A stretch of DNA of 64,000 bases, from positions 1-64,000 of the forward strand of contig MLAA01000008.1 of the NCBI GenBank assembly GCA_001998905.1, given 5' to 3'. A model generated the notes under the pieces. The model did no database searches and was not told the DNA's origin. It saw only the letters and a list, made by a program, of their open reading frames with translations. This document shows positions 30,461-40,369 of the stretch, in pieces. Origin of the DNA: Rodentibacter caecimuris. Lineage in GTDB: Bacteria; Pseudomonadota; Gammaproteobacteria; Enterobacterales; Pasteurellaceae. The position numbers and the translations under genes were made by a program. The stretch's first letter is position 1; every line of letters starts with the position of its first letter.

Positions 30461-31342
30461 ATGAAATGTTTAGCAATTGATATCGGCGGCACAAAAATAG
30501 CTACAGCAATCGTAGAAAATAACCAAATTATTCTACGTAATCAGATTAGTACGCCACAAAAAAATGTGGCCGAATCTATGCACCAAACTTTGGCTGAGAT
30601 ATTACAGCAATATAAAGATCAATTTGACTATGTTGCAGTCGCCTCTACCGGAATTATTAATAATGGGATTCTAACCGCTCTAAATCCGAAGAATTTAGGT
30701 GGTTTAGCTGAATTTCCATTACAACAGAGTATGACAAAACATACCAACAAACCTATCGGATTACTAAATGATGTGCAGGCGGCAGCCTATGCCGAATATT
30801 TAACGCAAAATCAAGAAGAAATCCAAAATTTTGCTTTTATTACAGTTTCTACTGGAGTTGGTGGTGGCATTATTCTTAATCGCCAATTATTGACGAAACC
30901 AAATGGTATTGCAGGACATATTGGACACACTCTTGCAGATCCAAAAGGACCTATATGTGGCTGCGGGCGAATTGGTTGTGTTGAAGCCATTGCCTCAGGA
31001 CGAGCAATTGAAGCAACTGCTAGCCAATGGGAAAACCCTTGTAATCCGAAAGAAGTCTTTACTCGATTTAGAAAATCAGATCCAAAATCAACCGCACTCG
31101 TTACTCGTTCTGCAAAAGCGATTGCTAACTTGATCGCAGATCTCGTCATTGGATTGGATATTCAAAAAGTAGTTATCGGTGGTAGTGTCGGATTAGCAGA
31201 AGGCTATCTCCCTTTAGTTCAGCAACAATTGGCACAGCTCCCAACAATTTACCACTGTCCGCTAGGCTTAGCAGAATATGCTCAAGATGCCGGATTACTT
31301 GGTGCGGCTTATTGGGTAAAACAAACATTGCAGAGAAATTAA
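30461..31342 (+). CDS. nanK: N-acetylmannosamine kinase
   Basis: ROK-family sugar kinase phosphorylating ManNAc. 293 residues. ATP-binding DIGGTKIATAI at the N-terminus, active-site segment LNDVQAAAYAE, GVGGGII, and the ROK zinc motif CGCGRIGCVEA. The stop codon overlaps the ribosome binding site of siaR (TAAGGAG). Confidence 0.96.
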   Translation: MKCLAIDIGGTKIATAIVENNQIILRNQISTPQKNVAESMHQTLAEILQQYKDQFDYVAVASTGIINNGILTALNPKNLGGLAEFPLQQSMTKHTNKPIGLLNDVQAAAYAEYLTQNQEEIQNFAFITVSTGVGGGIILNRQLLTKPNGIAGHIGHTLADPKGPICGCGRIGCVEAIASGRAIEATASQWENPCNPKEVFTRFRKSDPKSTALVTRSAKAIANLIADLVIGLDIQKVVIGGSVGLAEGYLPLVQQQLAQLPTIYHCPLGLAEYAQDAGLLGAAYWVKQTLQRN

Positions 31343-31351
31343 GGAGTGATG

Positions 31352-32218
31352 ATGGTAAAAAACGGAAATATTTTAAATACGATTGGGGCGTTGTATCACA
31401 GCCTAACAAAAACGGAGAAAAAAATTGCCAATACAGTTTCTATGTCTCCCGATTTAGTTGTGCAATGCTCGCTAGCAGAGATTTCTGCTCATTTAAATGT
31501 CGGTGAAGCAACTTTTGTCCGTTTTTGTCGTACTATCGGTTTTAATGGCTTTAGTGATTTTAAGTTGGAATTGTCTATTGAACTTGCCACTAAAGATGTA
31601 AAAGATAATACGGTTTTAGAAAGTGAAATCGTGCCAGAAGACGATTCATTGAAAATCGCCCATAAAATTCAAGTCGCGCTAACGAATGTGATGACTGAAA
31701 CAATTAATCTATTGGATTTGAAGCAATTAGACAAAGTGGTTAAATCTATTCGTAAAGCAAACCGAATCTTTTTATTCGGTGTAGGTTCTTCAGGCGTAAC
31801 TGCAGAAGATGCCAAAAATAAATTTATGCGAATAGGATTATCTGTTGATGCTACCGGAAATAATCATTTTATGTATATGCAGGCGGCATTACTTACCCCC
31901 AAAGATGTGGCAATTGGCATTAGTCATTCTGGGTATTCTAATGAGACGGCAAGAACATTAGAGATCGCCAAAAAAAATGGCGCGACAACAGTCGCATTGA
32001 CTCATAGTTTACGTTCCCCTATTACCGAGCATGCCGACTTTGTACTAATAAATGGTAACAAACAAGGTAAACTACAAGGCGATTCTATCGGAACAAAAAT
32101 TGCACAATTATTTGTTTTAGATTTAATTTATACTTTGGTTGTGCAAGCAGAAGAAGAAAGTGCAACGAAAACGAAGCAAAAAACACTGAATGTGATTTTG
32201 GAACAACGTATCAAATAA
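31352..32218 (+). CDS. siaR: RpiR-family sialic acid regulator SiaR
   Basis: About 288 residues. An N-terminal RpiR helix-turn-helix (residues about 1-77, including CSLAEISAHLNVGEATFVRFCRTIG) is followed by a SIS sugar-phosphate binding domain (FGVGSSGVTAEDA, ISHSGYSNET). In H. influenzae SiaR represses the nan and sia genes and responds to glucosamine-6-phosphate. The start is uncertain: GTG 31346, ATG 31349 and ATG 31352 lie in a row after AAGGAG; the last has the best spacing. It sits within the operon it is expected to control. Confidence 0.92.
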   Translation: MVKNGNILNTIGALYHSLTKTEKKIANTVSMSPDLVVQCSLAEISAHLNVGEATFVRFCRTIGFNGFSDFKLELSIELATKDVKDNTVLESEIVPEDDSLKIAHKIQVALTNVMTETINLLDLKQLDKVVKSIRKANRIFLFGVGSSGVTAEDAKNKFMRIGLSVDATGNNHFMYMQAALLTPKDVAIGISHSGYSNETARTLEIAKKNGATTVALTHSLRSPITEHADFVLINGNKQGKLQGDSIGTKIAQLFVLDLIYTLVVQAEEESATKTKQKTLNVILEQRIK

Positions 32219-32227
32219 GGAGTAAAA

Positions 32228-33106
32228 ATGAAAAACTTAAAAGGTATTTTTAGTGCATTATTAGTGTCATTTAATGAAGATGGCTCAATTAATGAGAAGG
32301 GTCTACGCCAGATTATTCGTCATAACATTGACAAAATGAAGGTAAATGGTCTTTATGTCGGAGGTAGTACCGGAGAGAATTTTATGCTCTCCACCGAGGA
32401 GAAAAAAGAAATCTTCCGTATAGCAAAAGATGAGGCCAAAGATCAAATTGCATTAATCGCTCAAGTCGGCAGCGTAAATTTACACGAAGCAGTAGAATTA
32501 GGGAAATACGCTACAGAACTTGGTTATGATTGCTTATCTGCAGTAACACCGTTTTATTACAAATTTAGCTTCCCTGAAATCAAACATTATTATGATACCA
32601 TCATTGCTGAAACCGGTAATAATATGATTGTCTACTCTATTCCATTCTTGACTGGAGTTAATATTGGCGTTGAACAATTCGGCGAACTTTACAAAAACCC
32701 TAAAGTGATCGGCGTTAAATTTACCGCTGGTGATTTCTATTTATTAGAACGGTTGAAAAAAGCGTACCCGAATCATCTTATTTGGGCAGGGTTTGATGAA
32801 ATGATGCTGCCTGCTGTAGCGTTAGGAGTGGATGGTGCAATCGGTAGTACATTCAATGTCAATGGCGTTAGAGCTAAACAGATTTTTGAATTAACTAAAG
32901 CCGGAAAATTAGCAGAAGCCTTAGAAATTCAGCATATCACCAATGATTTAATTGAAGGTATTTTAGCTAACGGTTTATATCTAACTATCAAAGAGTTGTT
33001 AAAATTGGAAGGCGTCGAAGCTGGTTATTGCCGTGAACCTATGACTAAAGCCGCGACGGAAAAACAACTTACAGTCGCAAAAGAATTAAAAGCGAAATAC
33101 CTATAA
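32228..33106 (+). CDS. nanA: N-acetylneuraminate lyase
   Basis: Class I aldolase splitting sialic acid into ManNAc and pyruvate. 292 residues. [10 protein letters not shown] (carboxylate binding), the catalytic Tyr in VYSIPFLTG and the Schiff-base Lys in [10 protein letters not shown] are all present. AAGGAG precedes the ATG. It is the last gene of the tight nan block; a hairpin separates it from nagB. Confidence 0.97.
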   Translation: MKNLKGIFSALLVSFNEDGSINEKGLRQIIRHNIDKMKVNGLYVGGSTGENFMLSTEEKKEIFRIAKDEAKDQIALIAQVGSVNLHEAVELGKYATELGYDCLSAVTPFYYKFSFPEIKHYYDTIIAETGNNMIVYSIPFLTGVNIGVEQFGELYKNPKVIGVKFTAGDFYLLERLKKAYPNHLIWAGFDEMMLPAVALGVDGAIGSTFNVNGVRAKQIFELTKAGKLAEALEIQHITNDLIEGILANGLYLTIKELLKLEGVEAGYCREPMTKAATEKQLTVAKELKAKYL

Positions 33107-33112
33107 TCGTCT

Positions 33113-33147
33113 AGGGGAAATACCTATCTGCAGATAATATTTCCCCT
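33113..33147 (+). terminator. Hairpin between nanA and nagB
   Basis: AGGGGAAATA / TATTTCCCCT (10 bp) enclose TATCTGCAGATA, itself self-complementary. Followed by CTTTC, a weak U-tract. Probably a partial terminator that gives nagB-nagA a separate level of expression. Confidence 0.65.
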
Positions 33148-33245
33148 CTTTCACTGATCATTTCTTCCTTCTACGGTAGAATTAAAAATTTGACTCCACT
33201 TTACCGACAAATTGGAGAAAATGTACTATAAATTCGGAGAATATT

Positions 33246-34049
33246 ATGCGTCTTATTCCATTACAAACAGAACAGCAAGTCAGCCGTTGGGCAGCCCGCC
33301 ATATCGTTGAGAGAATTAACCGTTTTCAGCCAAGTGAAGATCGTCCTTTTGTGTTGGGTTTACCTACTGGCGGTACACCACTTAAAACTTATCAGGAATT
33401 AATTAAACTATATCAAGCAGGTGAGGTTAGTTTCAAATATGTAGTTACGTTCAATATGGACGAATATGTAGATTTACCGAAAGAACATCCAGAAAGTTAT
33501 CACTCCTTTATGTATAACAACTTTTTTAATCATATTGATATCCAAGAAAAAAATATCAATATATTAAATGGTAACACACAAGATCACGATGAAGAATGTC
33601 GACGCTATGAAGAAAAAATTAAAGCTTACGGAAAAATTCATCTATTTATGGGCGGTGTTGGTATCGATGGGCATATTGCATTTAATGAACCGGCCTCTTC
33701 ACTCAATTCTCGAACCAGAATAAAAACCTTAACGCCTGATACGATTATCGCCAATTCACGCTTTTTCAATAATGATGTAAATCAAGTACCTAAATATGCC
33801 TTAACTATTGGCGTAGCAACATTATTAGATGCAGAAGAAGTCATGATTTTGGCTACAGGTCATCAAAAAGCCCTTGCTGTTCAAGCCGGTGTAGAAGGTT
33901 GTGTTAATCATTTATGGACTATAAGTGCATTACAATTACACCGCCATTTCTTATTAATTTGTGATGAACCCGCTACACAAGAATTGAAGGTGAAAACGGT
34001 TAAATATTTTACTGAATTGGAAAAACACGCGATCCATAGTGTATTGTAA
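33246..34049 (+). CDS. nagB: Glucosamine-6-phosphate deaminase
   Basis: Converts GlcN-6-P to fructose-6-P and ammonia, feeding glycolysis. 267 residues, very close to E. coli NagB along its whole length, for example [33 protein letters not shown] and [14 protein letters not shown]. The 139-bp leader after the nanA hairpin probably contains its own promoter. An imperfect USS-like sequence (ACTCCACTT) lies there. Confidence 0.97.
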   Translation: MRLIPLQTEQQVSRWAARHIVERINRFQPSEDRPFVLGLPTGGTPLKTYQELIKLYQAGEVSFKYVVTFNMDEYVDLPKEHPESYHSFMYNNFFNHIDIQEKNINILNGNTQDHDEECRRYEEKIKAYGKIHLFMGGVGIDGHIAFNEPASSLNSRTRIKTLTPDTIIANSRFFNNDVNQVPKYALTIGVATLLDAEEVMILATGHQKALAVQAGVEGCVNHLWTISALQLHRHFLLICDEPATQELKVKTVKYFTELEKHAIHSVL

Positions 34050-34112
34050 TGATTAACGGGTAGCTTAAGTTCTGCTCGATTTAGTTGTAATTAAAAAAAA
34101 CAGAAGGAATAT

Positions 34113-35252
34113 ATGAAATACGCACTAATTAACAGCAAAATTTATACCGGCAGAGATATTCTGCAAGACTATGCTGTGGTAATTGAAGGGGATACAATTT
34201 CACAATTATTGCCAATAAAAGATTTACCTTCAAACTTAACAACAATTGATTTGAAGGGAAATAATCTCACTGCAGGATTTATAGACTTACAATTAAATGG
34301 TTGTGGCGGTGTAATGTTTAACGAAGATATTAGCGTTAAAACATTAGAAACTATGCAATCAACTAATTTAAAATCCGGTACAACCAGTTTCTTACCGACC
34401 TTCATCACAGCACCTGATGAAGGAATGAAAAGTGCAGTCAATATTATGCGAGAATATTTGGCAAAACATAAAAATCAAGCATTGGGATTACATTTAGAAG
34501 GACCTTATTTAAGTGTCGAAAAAAAAGGGGTTCATCAAGTACAATATATCCGAACTATTTCTCCAGAAATGAAACATTTCCTACTAGATAATGCTGACGT
34601 CATAACCAAGATAACAATGGCCGCAGAAAATCCAACGGCGGAATTTATTCCTGAATTTGTGAAAAAAGGGATTATTGTTTCTATAGGTCATTCTAATGCA
34701 AGTTATAAGAAAGCCAAAGAAGCCATAGCAAAAGGAGCTTCATTTGCTACCCATTTACACAATGCTATGTCGCCTATATCTTCCGGGAGAGCCATGGGCG
34801 TGGTAGGAGCAGTATTAGATTCCGATATCTACACCGGTATTATTGTGGACGGGTTACACGTCGATTATGCCAATATCCGCTTGGATAAAAAATTAAAAGG
34901 CGACAAGCTTTGCATTGTAACTGATGCTACAGCCGCCGCCGGCGCTAATATTGAATACTTTGAATTCGTCGGAAAAATAGTTTACGTTCGTGATGGTAAA
35001 TGTTACGACGAAAATGGCACCTTAGGCGGTGCGGCAATCACAATGATAGAATCTATAAGAAATGCCGTGGAATACGTCGGTATTGAATTAGACGAAGCAT
35101 TGAGAATGTGTAACCTGTATCCCGCAAGAGCTATCGGCGTAGATCAAAAATTAGGCTCTATATCGCCAGGCAAAATCGCAAATCTTACGGCATTTAGCTC
35201 TGACTTTAAAGTTATTGGCACCGCAGTCAACGGAAGTTGGCGAGAAAATTAA
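34113..35252 (+). CDS. nagA: N-acetylglucosamine-6-phosphate deacetylase
   Basis: Amidohydrolase making GlcN-6-P from GlcNAc-6-P. 379 residues. Motifs: [46 protein letters not shown] and the catalytic Asp in VTDATAAAG. It follows nagB by 63 bases and completes the route from sialic acid to fructose-6-P. In enterobacteria the order is nagB-nagA as well. Confidence 0.96.
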   Translation: MKYALINSKIYTGRDILQDYAVVIEGDTISQLLPIKDLPSNLTTIDLKGNNLTAGFIDLQLNGCGGVMFNEDISVKTLETMQSTNLKSGTTSFLPTFITAPDEGMKSAVNIMREYLAKHKNQALGLHLEGPYLSVEKKGVHQVQYIRTISPEMKHFLLDNADVITKITMAAENPTAEFIPEFVKKGIIVSIGHSNASYKKAKEAIAKGASFATHLHNAMSPISSGRAMGVVGAVLDSDIYTGIIVDGLHVDYANIRLDKKLKGDKLCIVTDATAAAGANIEYFEFVGKIVYVRDGKCYDENGTLGGAAITMIESIRNAVEYVGIELDEALRMCNLYPARAIGVDQKLGSISPGKIANLTAFSSDFKVIGTAVNGSWREN

Positions 35253-35548
35253 GTTATCACTTATTGCTCTATATACGCCTTATCTACTTTAAAAAAGCCG
35301 TCTACATTTATAGATTTGGCGTATATTACAAACGATATTCAAAGACAAAGGATTTCCTCAAACACTTATCTACACTTTCTACGTTACCGCTAACAGCGAA
35401 GTATCTGCTTGTAGAAAAATAGCAAGTCATACGACTATATTCTCAGTCCGTTCTCTCGTATTCACAAGAACACATTATACTGCTATTATTTCATTCCGTA
35501 GGGTATTCTACCCTATATTTCATCAAACAATAATTAAGAGCAAATATT
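35253..35548. other. Intergenic region before hisC with interrupted palindrome
   Basis: 296 bp without a credible gene. ATATACGCC (35271-35279) and GGCGTATAT (35318-35326) can pair across 38 nt and may help end the nagA transcript. TAGGGTA-ttc-TACCCTA (35499-35515) lies 33 bases before the hisC start and looks like a small operator or leader hairpin. A 61-codon frame overlapping the nagA end has no family support. Confidence 0.5.
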
Positions 35549-36649
35549 ATGCAATACATTGACATCGCTAATGAAGGCGTAAAAACGCTTTCTCCCTATC
35601 AAGCAGGCAAACCGATTGAAGAACTTCAACGAGAAATAGGTATTTCTAACATTATTAAATTAGCTTCTAACGAAAATCCATTTGGTTTTCCAGAAAGTGC
35701 AAAACAAGCAATCATCAATCAACTGAATGATCTTACTCGCTATCCCGATGCAAATGGCTTTGAACTAAAAGCAACAATCTCACAAAAATTTGGCATAACC
35801 CCTGAACAAATTACGTTAGGGAATGGTTCAAATGATTTATTAGAACTGTTCGCTCATACGTTTGCTGGCATCCAAGATGAAATTATCTATTCACAATATG
35901 CATTTGTCGTCTATCCACTAATAACCAAAGCAATTAGTGCAGTAGCTAAAGAAATTCCCGCTAAAAACTGGGGACACGATTTAGACGGCTTTTTAGCAGC
36001 AATCAACCCAAAAACTAAACTCATTTATATCGCTAACCCAAACAATCCAACAGGCAATTTTTTAACAGAAGAGGAAATTGATAGATTTTTGGCCAATGTA
36101 CCACATAGGGTAATTGTTGTCCTTGATGAAGCCTATACAGAATTTACTGCTGAAAATGAAAGAGTAAATTCATTCAAATTATTACAAAAATATCCTAACT
36201 TAATCATTTCTCGTTCACTTTCAAAAGCTTATGGGTTAGCTGGATTGCGGATTGGCTATGCAGTATCCAATTCGGAAATTGCTGATTTACTTAACCGTGT
36301 CCGCCAGCCCTTTAATTGCAACAGTCTTGCACTAGCATCGGCAATTGCTGTCATGAACGATAATTCTTTTATCGAAAAAGTAGCAAAAAATAATCGTTTG
36401 GAGATGAAACGTTATGAGAACTTTTGCCAAACTCACGGATTAGAATATATCCCTTCAAAAGGTAACTTTATTACGATTGATTTCAAACAAACCGCTCAAC
36501 CGATTTATGATGCTTTATTGTGTGAAGGTATTATAGTGCGTCCAATAGCTAGCTATGGCATGCCGAATCATCTCAGAGTAAGCATCGGTTTGCCAGCAGA
36601 AAATGATCGTTTTTTTAGTGCATTATTAAAAATACTCAACTTAAACTGA
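35549..36649 (+). CDS. hisC: Histidinol-phosphate aminotransferase (HisC2 type)
   Basis: PLP aminotransferase, 366 residues, class I/II fold. LASNENPFG at the N-terminus, [22 protein letters not shown], the PLP lysine in [17 protein letters not shown] and the C-terminal RVSIG. It stands away from the his operon, as the second HisC copy does in Haemophilus; such enzymes may also act on aromatic amino acids, which would suit the nearby tyrR. tpx follows after 20 bases. Confidence 0.93.
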   Translation: MQYIDIANEGVKTLSPYQAGKPIEELQREIGISNIIKLASNENPFGFPESAKQAIINQLNDLTRYPDANGFELKATISQKFGITPEQITLGNGSNDLLELFAHTFAGIQDEIIYSQYAFVVYPLITKAISAVAKEIPAKNWGHDLDGFLAAINPKTKLIYIANPNNPTGNFLTEEEIDRFLANVPHRVIVVLDEAYTEFTAENERVNSFKLLQKYPNLIISRSLSKAYGLAGLRIGYAVSNSEIADLLNRVRQPFNCNSLALASAIAVMNDNSFIEKVAKNNRLEMKRYENFCQTHGLEYIPSKGNFITIDFKQTAQPIYDALLCEGIIVRPIASYGMPNHLRVSIGLPAENDRFFSALLKILNLN

Positions 36650-36669
36650 TTTATCAACAAGGAGATTTT

Positions 36670-37182
36670 ATGACTCAACCAATAACCCAAATTACTATGG
36701 CAGGTAATCCAATCAATGTTGCCGGTCGTTTTCCAAAACTCGGTGAAAAACTAAGCACCTTTCAATTCACAACAAAAGATCTTATTGATGTTGACTTAGC
36801 GCAATTTTCTGGTAAACGCAAAGTGTTAAATATTTTCCCAAGCATTGATACTGCAATTTGTGCAATGTCAGTTAGAATATTTAATCAACGCGCAGCAAAT
36901 TTGGCTAATACTGCAGTTTTATGTATTTCAGCTGATTTACCCTTTGCACAAGCTCGCTTTTGCGGAGCTGAAGGGATTGAAAATGTACAAACCCTTTCAA
37001 CATTTCGCCATAAAGACGTTCACGACACGCTCGGTGTAAACATTATTAGCGGCCCTACAGCTGGATTAGCCGCTCGCGCAGTAATTGTGTTAGATGAAAA
37101 CGATCGAGTTTTACACAGTGAATTAGTGTCAGAAATTAAAAATGAACCGAATTATGATGCCGCATTAGCAGTCTTAGCCTAA
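36670..37182 (+). CDS. tpx: Thiol peroxidase
   Basis: Atypical 2-Cys peroxiredoxin that reduces hydroperoxides with thioredoxin. 170 residues. Peroxidatic Cys64 in [11 protein letters not shown] and resolving Cys98 in ARFCGAEG, matching E. coli Cys61 and Cys95. AAGGAG precedes the start. A USS begins at the very base after the TAA stop. Confidence 0.97.
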   Translation: MTQPITQITMAGNPINVAGRFPKLGEKLSTFQFTTKDLIDVDLAQFSGKRKVLNIFPSIDTAICAMSVRIFNQRAANLANTAVLCISADLPFAQARFCGAEGIENVQTLSTFRHKDVHDTLGVNIISGPTAGLAARAVIVLDENDRVLHSELVSEIKNEPNYDAALAVLA

Positions 37183-37191
37183 AAGTGCGGT
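37183..37191 (+). repeat. USS abutting the tpx stop codon
   Basis: Exact 9-mer starting at the base after TAA. Confidence 0.95.
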
Positions 37192-37245
37192 CAAATATTG
37201 CAATAATTATGTCATAGTTTCAAAAGTTTGTATTTTTAAACGGTA

Positions 37246-37265
37246 GGGCACATATTTTTGTGCCC
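37246..37265 (+). terminator. Possible terminator of tpx
   Basis: Stem GGGCACA / TGTGCCC with a 6-nt loop, 63 bases past tpx, followed by TTAAG, so the U-tract is poor. Confidence 0.5.
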
Positions 37266-37529
37266 TTAAGTATTAAATAAGACTATCAATATATTATCGG
37301 CATTCTATCCCTATCATTTATCGGATATCTCTTTCTTATGCACTATTCAGTATCAGAAATTTTAGACAGTTTTCACTTTAAGTATTATTTACACCTTTTT
37401 AGTTTCTATAATACACAGCGGGAAAGTAAATTTTTAATGCTCGCAGGCTCCATATTCTGAATGACAAGGAAAATTATAAACCGCTAAGGTTATCACCATA
37501 GAGGTGTTAATAATGAGCATTACCTCAAG
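37266..37529. other. Non-coding stretch between tpx and tyrR
   Basis: AT-rich sequence between the two convergent genes. No reading frame, repeat or RNA gene recognised. The wider gap (37183-37644) is explained at its ends by a USS and tpx hairpin on the left and the tyrR terminator on the right. Confidence 0.5.
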
Positions 37530-37565
37530 AAAAAACTCTATTCTCTCCCTACTCTAGAATAGAGT
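37524..37565 (-). terminator. Terminator of tyrR
   Basis: A perfect 10-bp stem ACTCTATTCT / AGAATAGAGT (37535-37544, 37556-37565) with an 11-nt loop, followed on the minus strand by TTTTTCTTGAGG. Confidence 0.8.
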
Positions 37566-37644
37566 TTCACTAAGAAAATATTAAATTTACTACTCTTGTG
37601 CGGTCAATATCAAAATCTTGGTAACTGTCTTATTCAGATTTAGC

Positions 37645-38595
37645 TTATTTGCCAATGCCGTATTGTTTAAGCTTATTAGCAATTGCTGTATGTGAAACAC
37701 CTAAACGTTGTGCTAACTTTCTTGTACTTGGATACTCTTCATAAAATTGTCTCAGGATCTGAGCTTCAAATTGATTCATAATTTCTTCCAAACTTTTATC
37801 TTCAAACTGAGACAAAGAAAATGCTGGTAATGTTTGTTCAGTTAAACTTAAATGAGCAGTAGACAACTGATTCGATTCTGTGAGGGAACAAGCCTGGTAG
37901 AGTTGATTATAAAGTTCTCTAACATTCCCTGGCCAAGAATAACCTTTTAAGAATTGCAAAAATAACTCGTTCACCAGCGGCTTTTTACGTCCTAAATGCT
38001 TACTAATCAGATTTAACATATCATCTACTAATTGTTCAAAATCTTCTCGACGTTCTCGTAGAGGAGGGATAGTAATACTTAATACATTTAATCGATGAAA
38101 TAAATCCTGCCGCATTTTTCCTTCGCGGACATAATAAGATAGCGGTATTTGAGAAGTGCAAATAACCCGAACATCAGAATAATTCTCTTTTTCCTCACCC
38201 ACACGACGAAACGTTCCGTCATTCAAGAAACGTAATAATTTCGCTTGTAAAGGCAATGATAGCTCACCAATATTATCAAGCAACACGGTACCACCATTTG
38301 CATACTCAAAGAAGCCTATACTTTCCTGTTCAGTAGAATGGCGACCAAACATTTCGCTTTCAGCATCATAATCCGGTAAACCGGCGCAATTTACCGCAAT
38401 AAATTTTTGTTGGCTACGCTGGCTAGCCTGATGGCAGGCCTTAGCAAATAAATCCTTCCCTGTTCCAGTTTCTCCTTGGATCAACAATGACGCATCGGAC
38501 TGTGAAAATTTTATTCCGTTTTCGACCGCACTTTTCATTTTGGGACTATTCGTAGTAAAACGACTAAAAGACTGGCTAATACAGGGTTCTCGCAT
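37645..38595 (-). CDS. tyrR: TyrR-family regulator, short form
   Basis: 316 residues against 513 in E. coli TyrR. The N-terminal ACT and PAS domains are absent and the protein begins almost directly with the AAA+ domain: Walker A GETGTGKD, FFEYANGGTVLLDNIGEL, sensor region RVICTSQIP and FHRLNVLSITIPPLRERREDF. The Walker B Glu is Asn (LLDN). There is no GAFTGA loop, as in all TyrR. A C-terminal HTH reads STRKLAQRLGVSHTAIANKL. H. influenzae has a similar short TyrR that can repress but not activate. A USS encodes KSAVENG near the N-terminus. Confidence 0.9.
   Translation of the reverse strand: MREPCISQSFSRFTTNSPKMKSAVENGIKFSQSDASLLIQGETGTGKDLFAKACHQASQRSQQKFIAVNCAGLPDYDAESEMFGRHSTEQESIGFFEYANGGTVLLDNIGELSLPLQAKLLRFLNDGTFRRVGEEKENYSDVRVICTSQIPLSYYVREGKMRQDLFHRLNVLSITIPPLRERREDFEQLVDDMLNLISKHLGRKKPLVNELFLQFLKGYSWPGNVRELYNQLYQACSLTESNQLSTAHLSLTEQTLPAFSLSQFEDKSLEEIMNQFEAQILRQFYEEYPSTRKLAQRLGVSHTAIANKLKQYGIGK
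38525..38533 (-). repeat. USS
   Basis: Exact 9-mer in frame in tyrR (KSAVEN). Confidence 0.9.
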
Positions 38596-38676
38596 AATAA
38601 TTTCCTCAATAAGAAAGTCGCTATATCATACCGATTGTCATAACAAGTGGAAAGTTTTATTTACAGATAAAATTCA

Positions 38677-38706
38677 AAGCAAAATAAAACCCGTATATTC
38701 ACGGGT
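38677..38706 (-). terminator. Terminator of grxD
   Basis: Stem ACCCGT / ACGGGT with a 6-nt loop, just past the grxD stop; on the minus strand it is followed by TTTATTTTGC. Confidence 0.8.
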
Positions 38707-38716
38707 CTTATTAAGA

Positions 38717-39043
38717 TTATTCAGGGTGCTTTTCTGCAACTTGCTGCAACAATGTTTGCAGTTCACCGCTTTGATACATTTCAAGCATAATATCGCAGCC
38801 CCCTATTAGTTCACCTTCCACCCATAATTGAGGAAATGTAGGCCAATTTGCGTAAGTCGGCAATTCAGCACGAATATCTGGATGTTGCAAAATATCTACA
38901 TAACCAAATGGTACTTTACAATTCATTAGCGCTTCTACTGCTCTTGCTGAAAAGCCACAAGACGGGAATTTAGGCGAACCTTTCATATAAATTAAAATCG
39001 GATTTTCAGAAATTTGCTTTTTGATTTTGTCGATCGTTTCCAT
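38717..39043 (-). CDS. grxD: Monothiol glutaredoxin GrxD (Grx4)
   Basis: Iron-sulfur cluster carrier. 108 residues with the monothiol CGFS site (Cys29) in PKFPSCGFSARAV, the TFPQLWVEGELIGGCDI segment that binds glutathione, and a conserved C-terminal helix. It stands alone with a terminator on the minus strand before tyrR. The same neighbourhood (hisC, grxD, ompA, ydiJ) is known from Haemophilus. Confidence 0.96.
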   Translation of the reverse strand: METIDKIKKQISENPILIYMKGSPKFPSCGFSARAVEALMNCKVPFGYVDILQHPDIRAELPTYANWPTFPQLWVEGELIGGCDIMLEMYQSGELQTLLQQVAEKHPE

Positions 39044-39117
39044 AATATTTTCTCAAGAATAAAATTTGGCGCATTGTAGCATAAGATTAAACGGGGCAAA
39101 ACATTCAACGTTATGAA

Positions 39118-39918
39118 CTACCAACTTCCACCAGCACCGCCGCCGCCAAAACCGCCTCCACCAAAACCACCGCTGGAAGAACCGCCTGAGCCTCCACCAA
39201 AGCCTCCAAAACCCCCACCAAAACCGCTCCCGTTTCTCCGGCGATTAAGACTAGATTGCCGTACGATGCGTCCCAACTGATCTCTCTGAGCAGGACTAAT
39301 ATAAATTTCATTCCTATTCCACTGAAATTCTCCAAATAAGACAAAGGCAATAAAGATCAGCGCCATCAAGAAAGGAATAAATTTTTCATATTCATTTTTT
39401 TCGGTATTTTGTGGATCAAACTCACCTTTACTGGCAGCGATCAAATAGTTCAACCCTTCATTAATACCTTGGGCATATTGTTGTTGCTTAAATGCTGGTA
39501 AAATTGCATTACGAATAACTTTAGCCAAAAAAGCATCTGGTAGTACGCCTTCTAGCCCCTGTCCCGTAGCTATAAATACCTTTCTGTCATTTTTAGCTAT
39601 CAGCAGTAATACACCATTATCAAGTTGCTTACGTCCAATTCCCCACTTAGTACCCAGTTCAAAAGCGTAATCAGAAATTTCATACTGACCGGTTGTTGGT
39701 ACCATCACAACAGCTATCTGTGAACTAGTTTCCGTGCTATAGCCAATCAACTTATTTTCTAAAAGTTGCCGATTTTCAGCTGAAAGTGTATGAGTATAAT
39801 CATTGACATAACGAAAAGGTTTCGGTGGTTCAGGAAAAAACGCTGCAGATGCCGTGAAGCTAATAAAAATAAAGCAAAAAATGACCGCACTTTTAAAACC
39901 AAACCATAATCTAGTCAT
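39118..39918 (-). CDS. TPM-domain (YgcG-like) membrane protein with glycine-rich tail
   Basis: 266 residues. An N-terminal signal or anchor (about 8-27) is followed by a TPM domain (about 35-165; PKPFRYVNDYTHTLS, QIAVVMVPTTGQYEISDYA, DNGVLLLIAKNDRKVFIATG). A second membrane helix (about 185-202) leads to a cytosolic-type basic region and a tail of GGFGG repeats ending AGGSW. This is the layout of YgcG/DUF477 proteins. It is co-transcribed with lemA and a second TPM gene, overlapping the latter by 8 bases. The molecular function of the family is not settled. A USS encodes part of the signal segment (FKSAVIF). Confidence 0.88.
   Translation of the reverse strand: MTRLWFGFKSAVIFCFIFISFTASAAFFPEPPKPFRYVNDYTHTLSAENRQLLENKLIGYSTETSSQIAVVMVPTTGQYEISDYAFELGTKWGIGRKQLDNGVLLLIAKNDRKVFIATGQGLEGVLPDAFLAKVIRNAILPAFKQQQYAQGINEGLNYLIAASKGEFDPQNTEKNEYEKFIPFLMALIFIAFVLFGEFQWNRNEIYISPAQRDQLGRIVRQSSLNRRRNGSGFGGGFGGFGGGSGGSSSGGFGGGGFGGGGAGGSW
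39884..39892 (-). repeat. USS
   Basis: Exact 9-mer in the signal segment of the membrane TPM gene (KSAVI). Confidence 0.9.
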
Positions 39919-40360
39919 TAATTATCACCTCGTCGTCCAACTCATTCTGATCATCAGGTTTAACCGGAAAATAAGTAGCAAGCACTTTTGCAATATCGTC
40001 AATTGCACAAATAATCCCGCCCGTATAATCTTCTTTTTTAAAAAATACGAGCATAGTATCACATTGCTGCTGCCAAAAATTTATTTCAACAAACTGATGA
40101 ATCCCTTTATCTCCCACTACGGCACATAAATGGTCTTGATATCCGAGATAAATCAATACCGCATTTTGTTCGGACGTTTTATACATTTCTAGTTCAGTAA
40201 ACACCTGTAATGCACGCTCCATAGCAGATAGATTATTAGCCGATTTAGGTAACTTCCGTTCAATATATACTCTAAGCTCTGCCGAGGTTTGTTGCTCAAG
40301 GCGAACTATCGCCGCCTCAATCTGTTTTTTATTAATCGGAATTCTTGAAAATAGGCCCAT
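39911..40360 (-). CDS. Cytosolic TPM-domain protein
   Basis: 149 residues, no signal peptide, one TPM domain (TSAELRVYIERKLP, NAVLIYLGYQDHLCAVVGDKGIH, DYTGGIICAIDDIAKVLATYFP) and an acidic C-terminus. It is the second gene of the lemA operon, 9 bases after lemA and overlapping the next TPM gene. LemA with two TPM proteins, one soluble and one membrane-bound, is a recurring set in proteobacteria. Confidence 0.87.
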   Translation of the reverse strand: MGLFSRIPINKKQIEAAIVRLEQQTSAELRVYIERKLPKSANNLSAMERALQVFTELEMYKTSEQNAVLIYLGYQDHLCAVVGDKGIHQFVEINFWQQQCDTMLVFFKKEDYTGGIICAIDDIAKVLATYFPVKPDDQNELDDEVIIND

Positions 40361-40369
40361 AATTTATCC

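Noticed and set aside
35237..35422. 61-codon frame overlapping the nagA end
   Set aside because: No ribosome binding site, no family resemblance, and it overlaps nagA and a possible hairpin.
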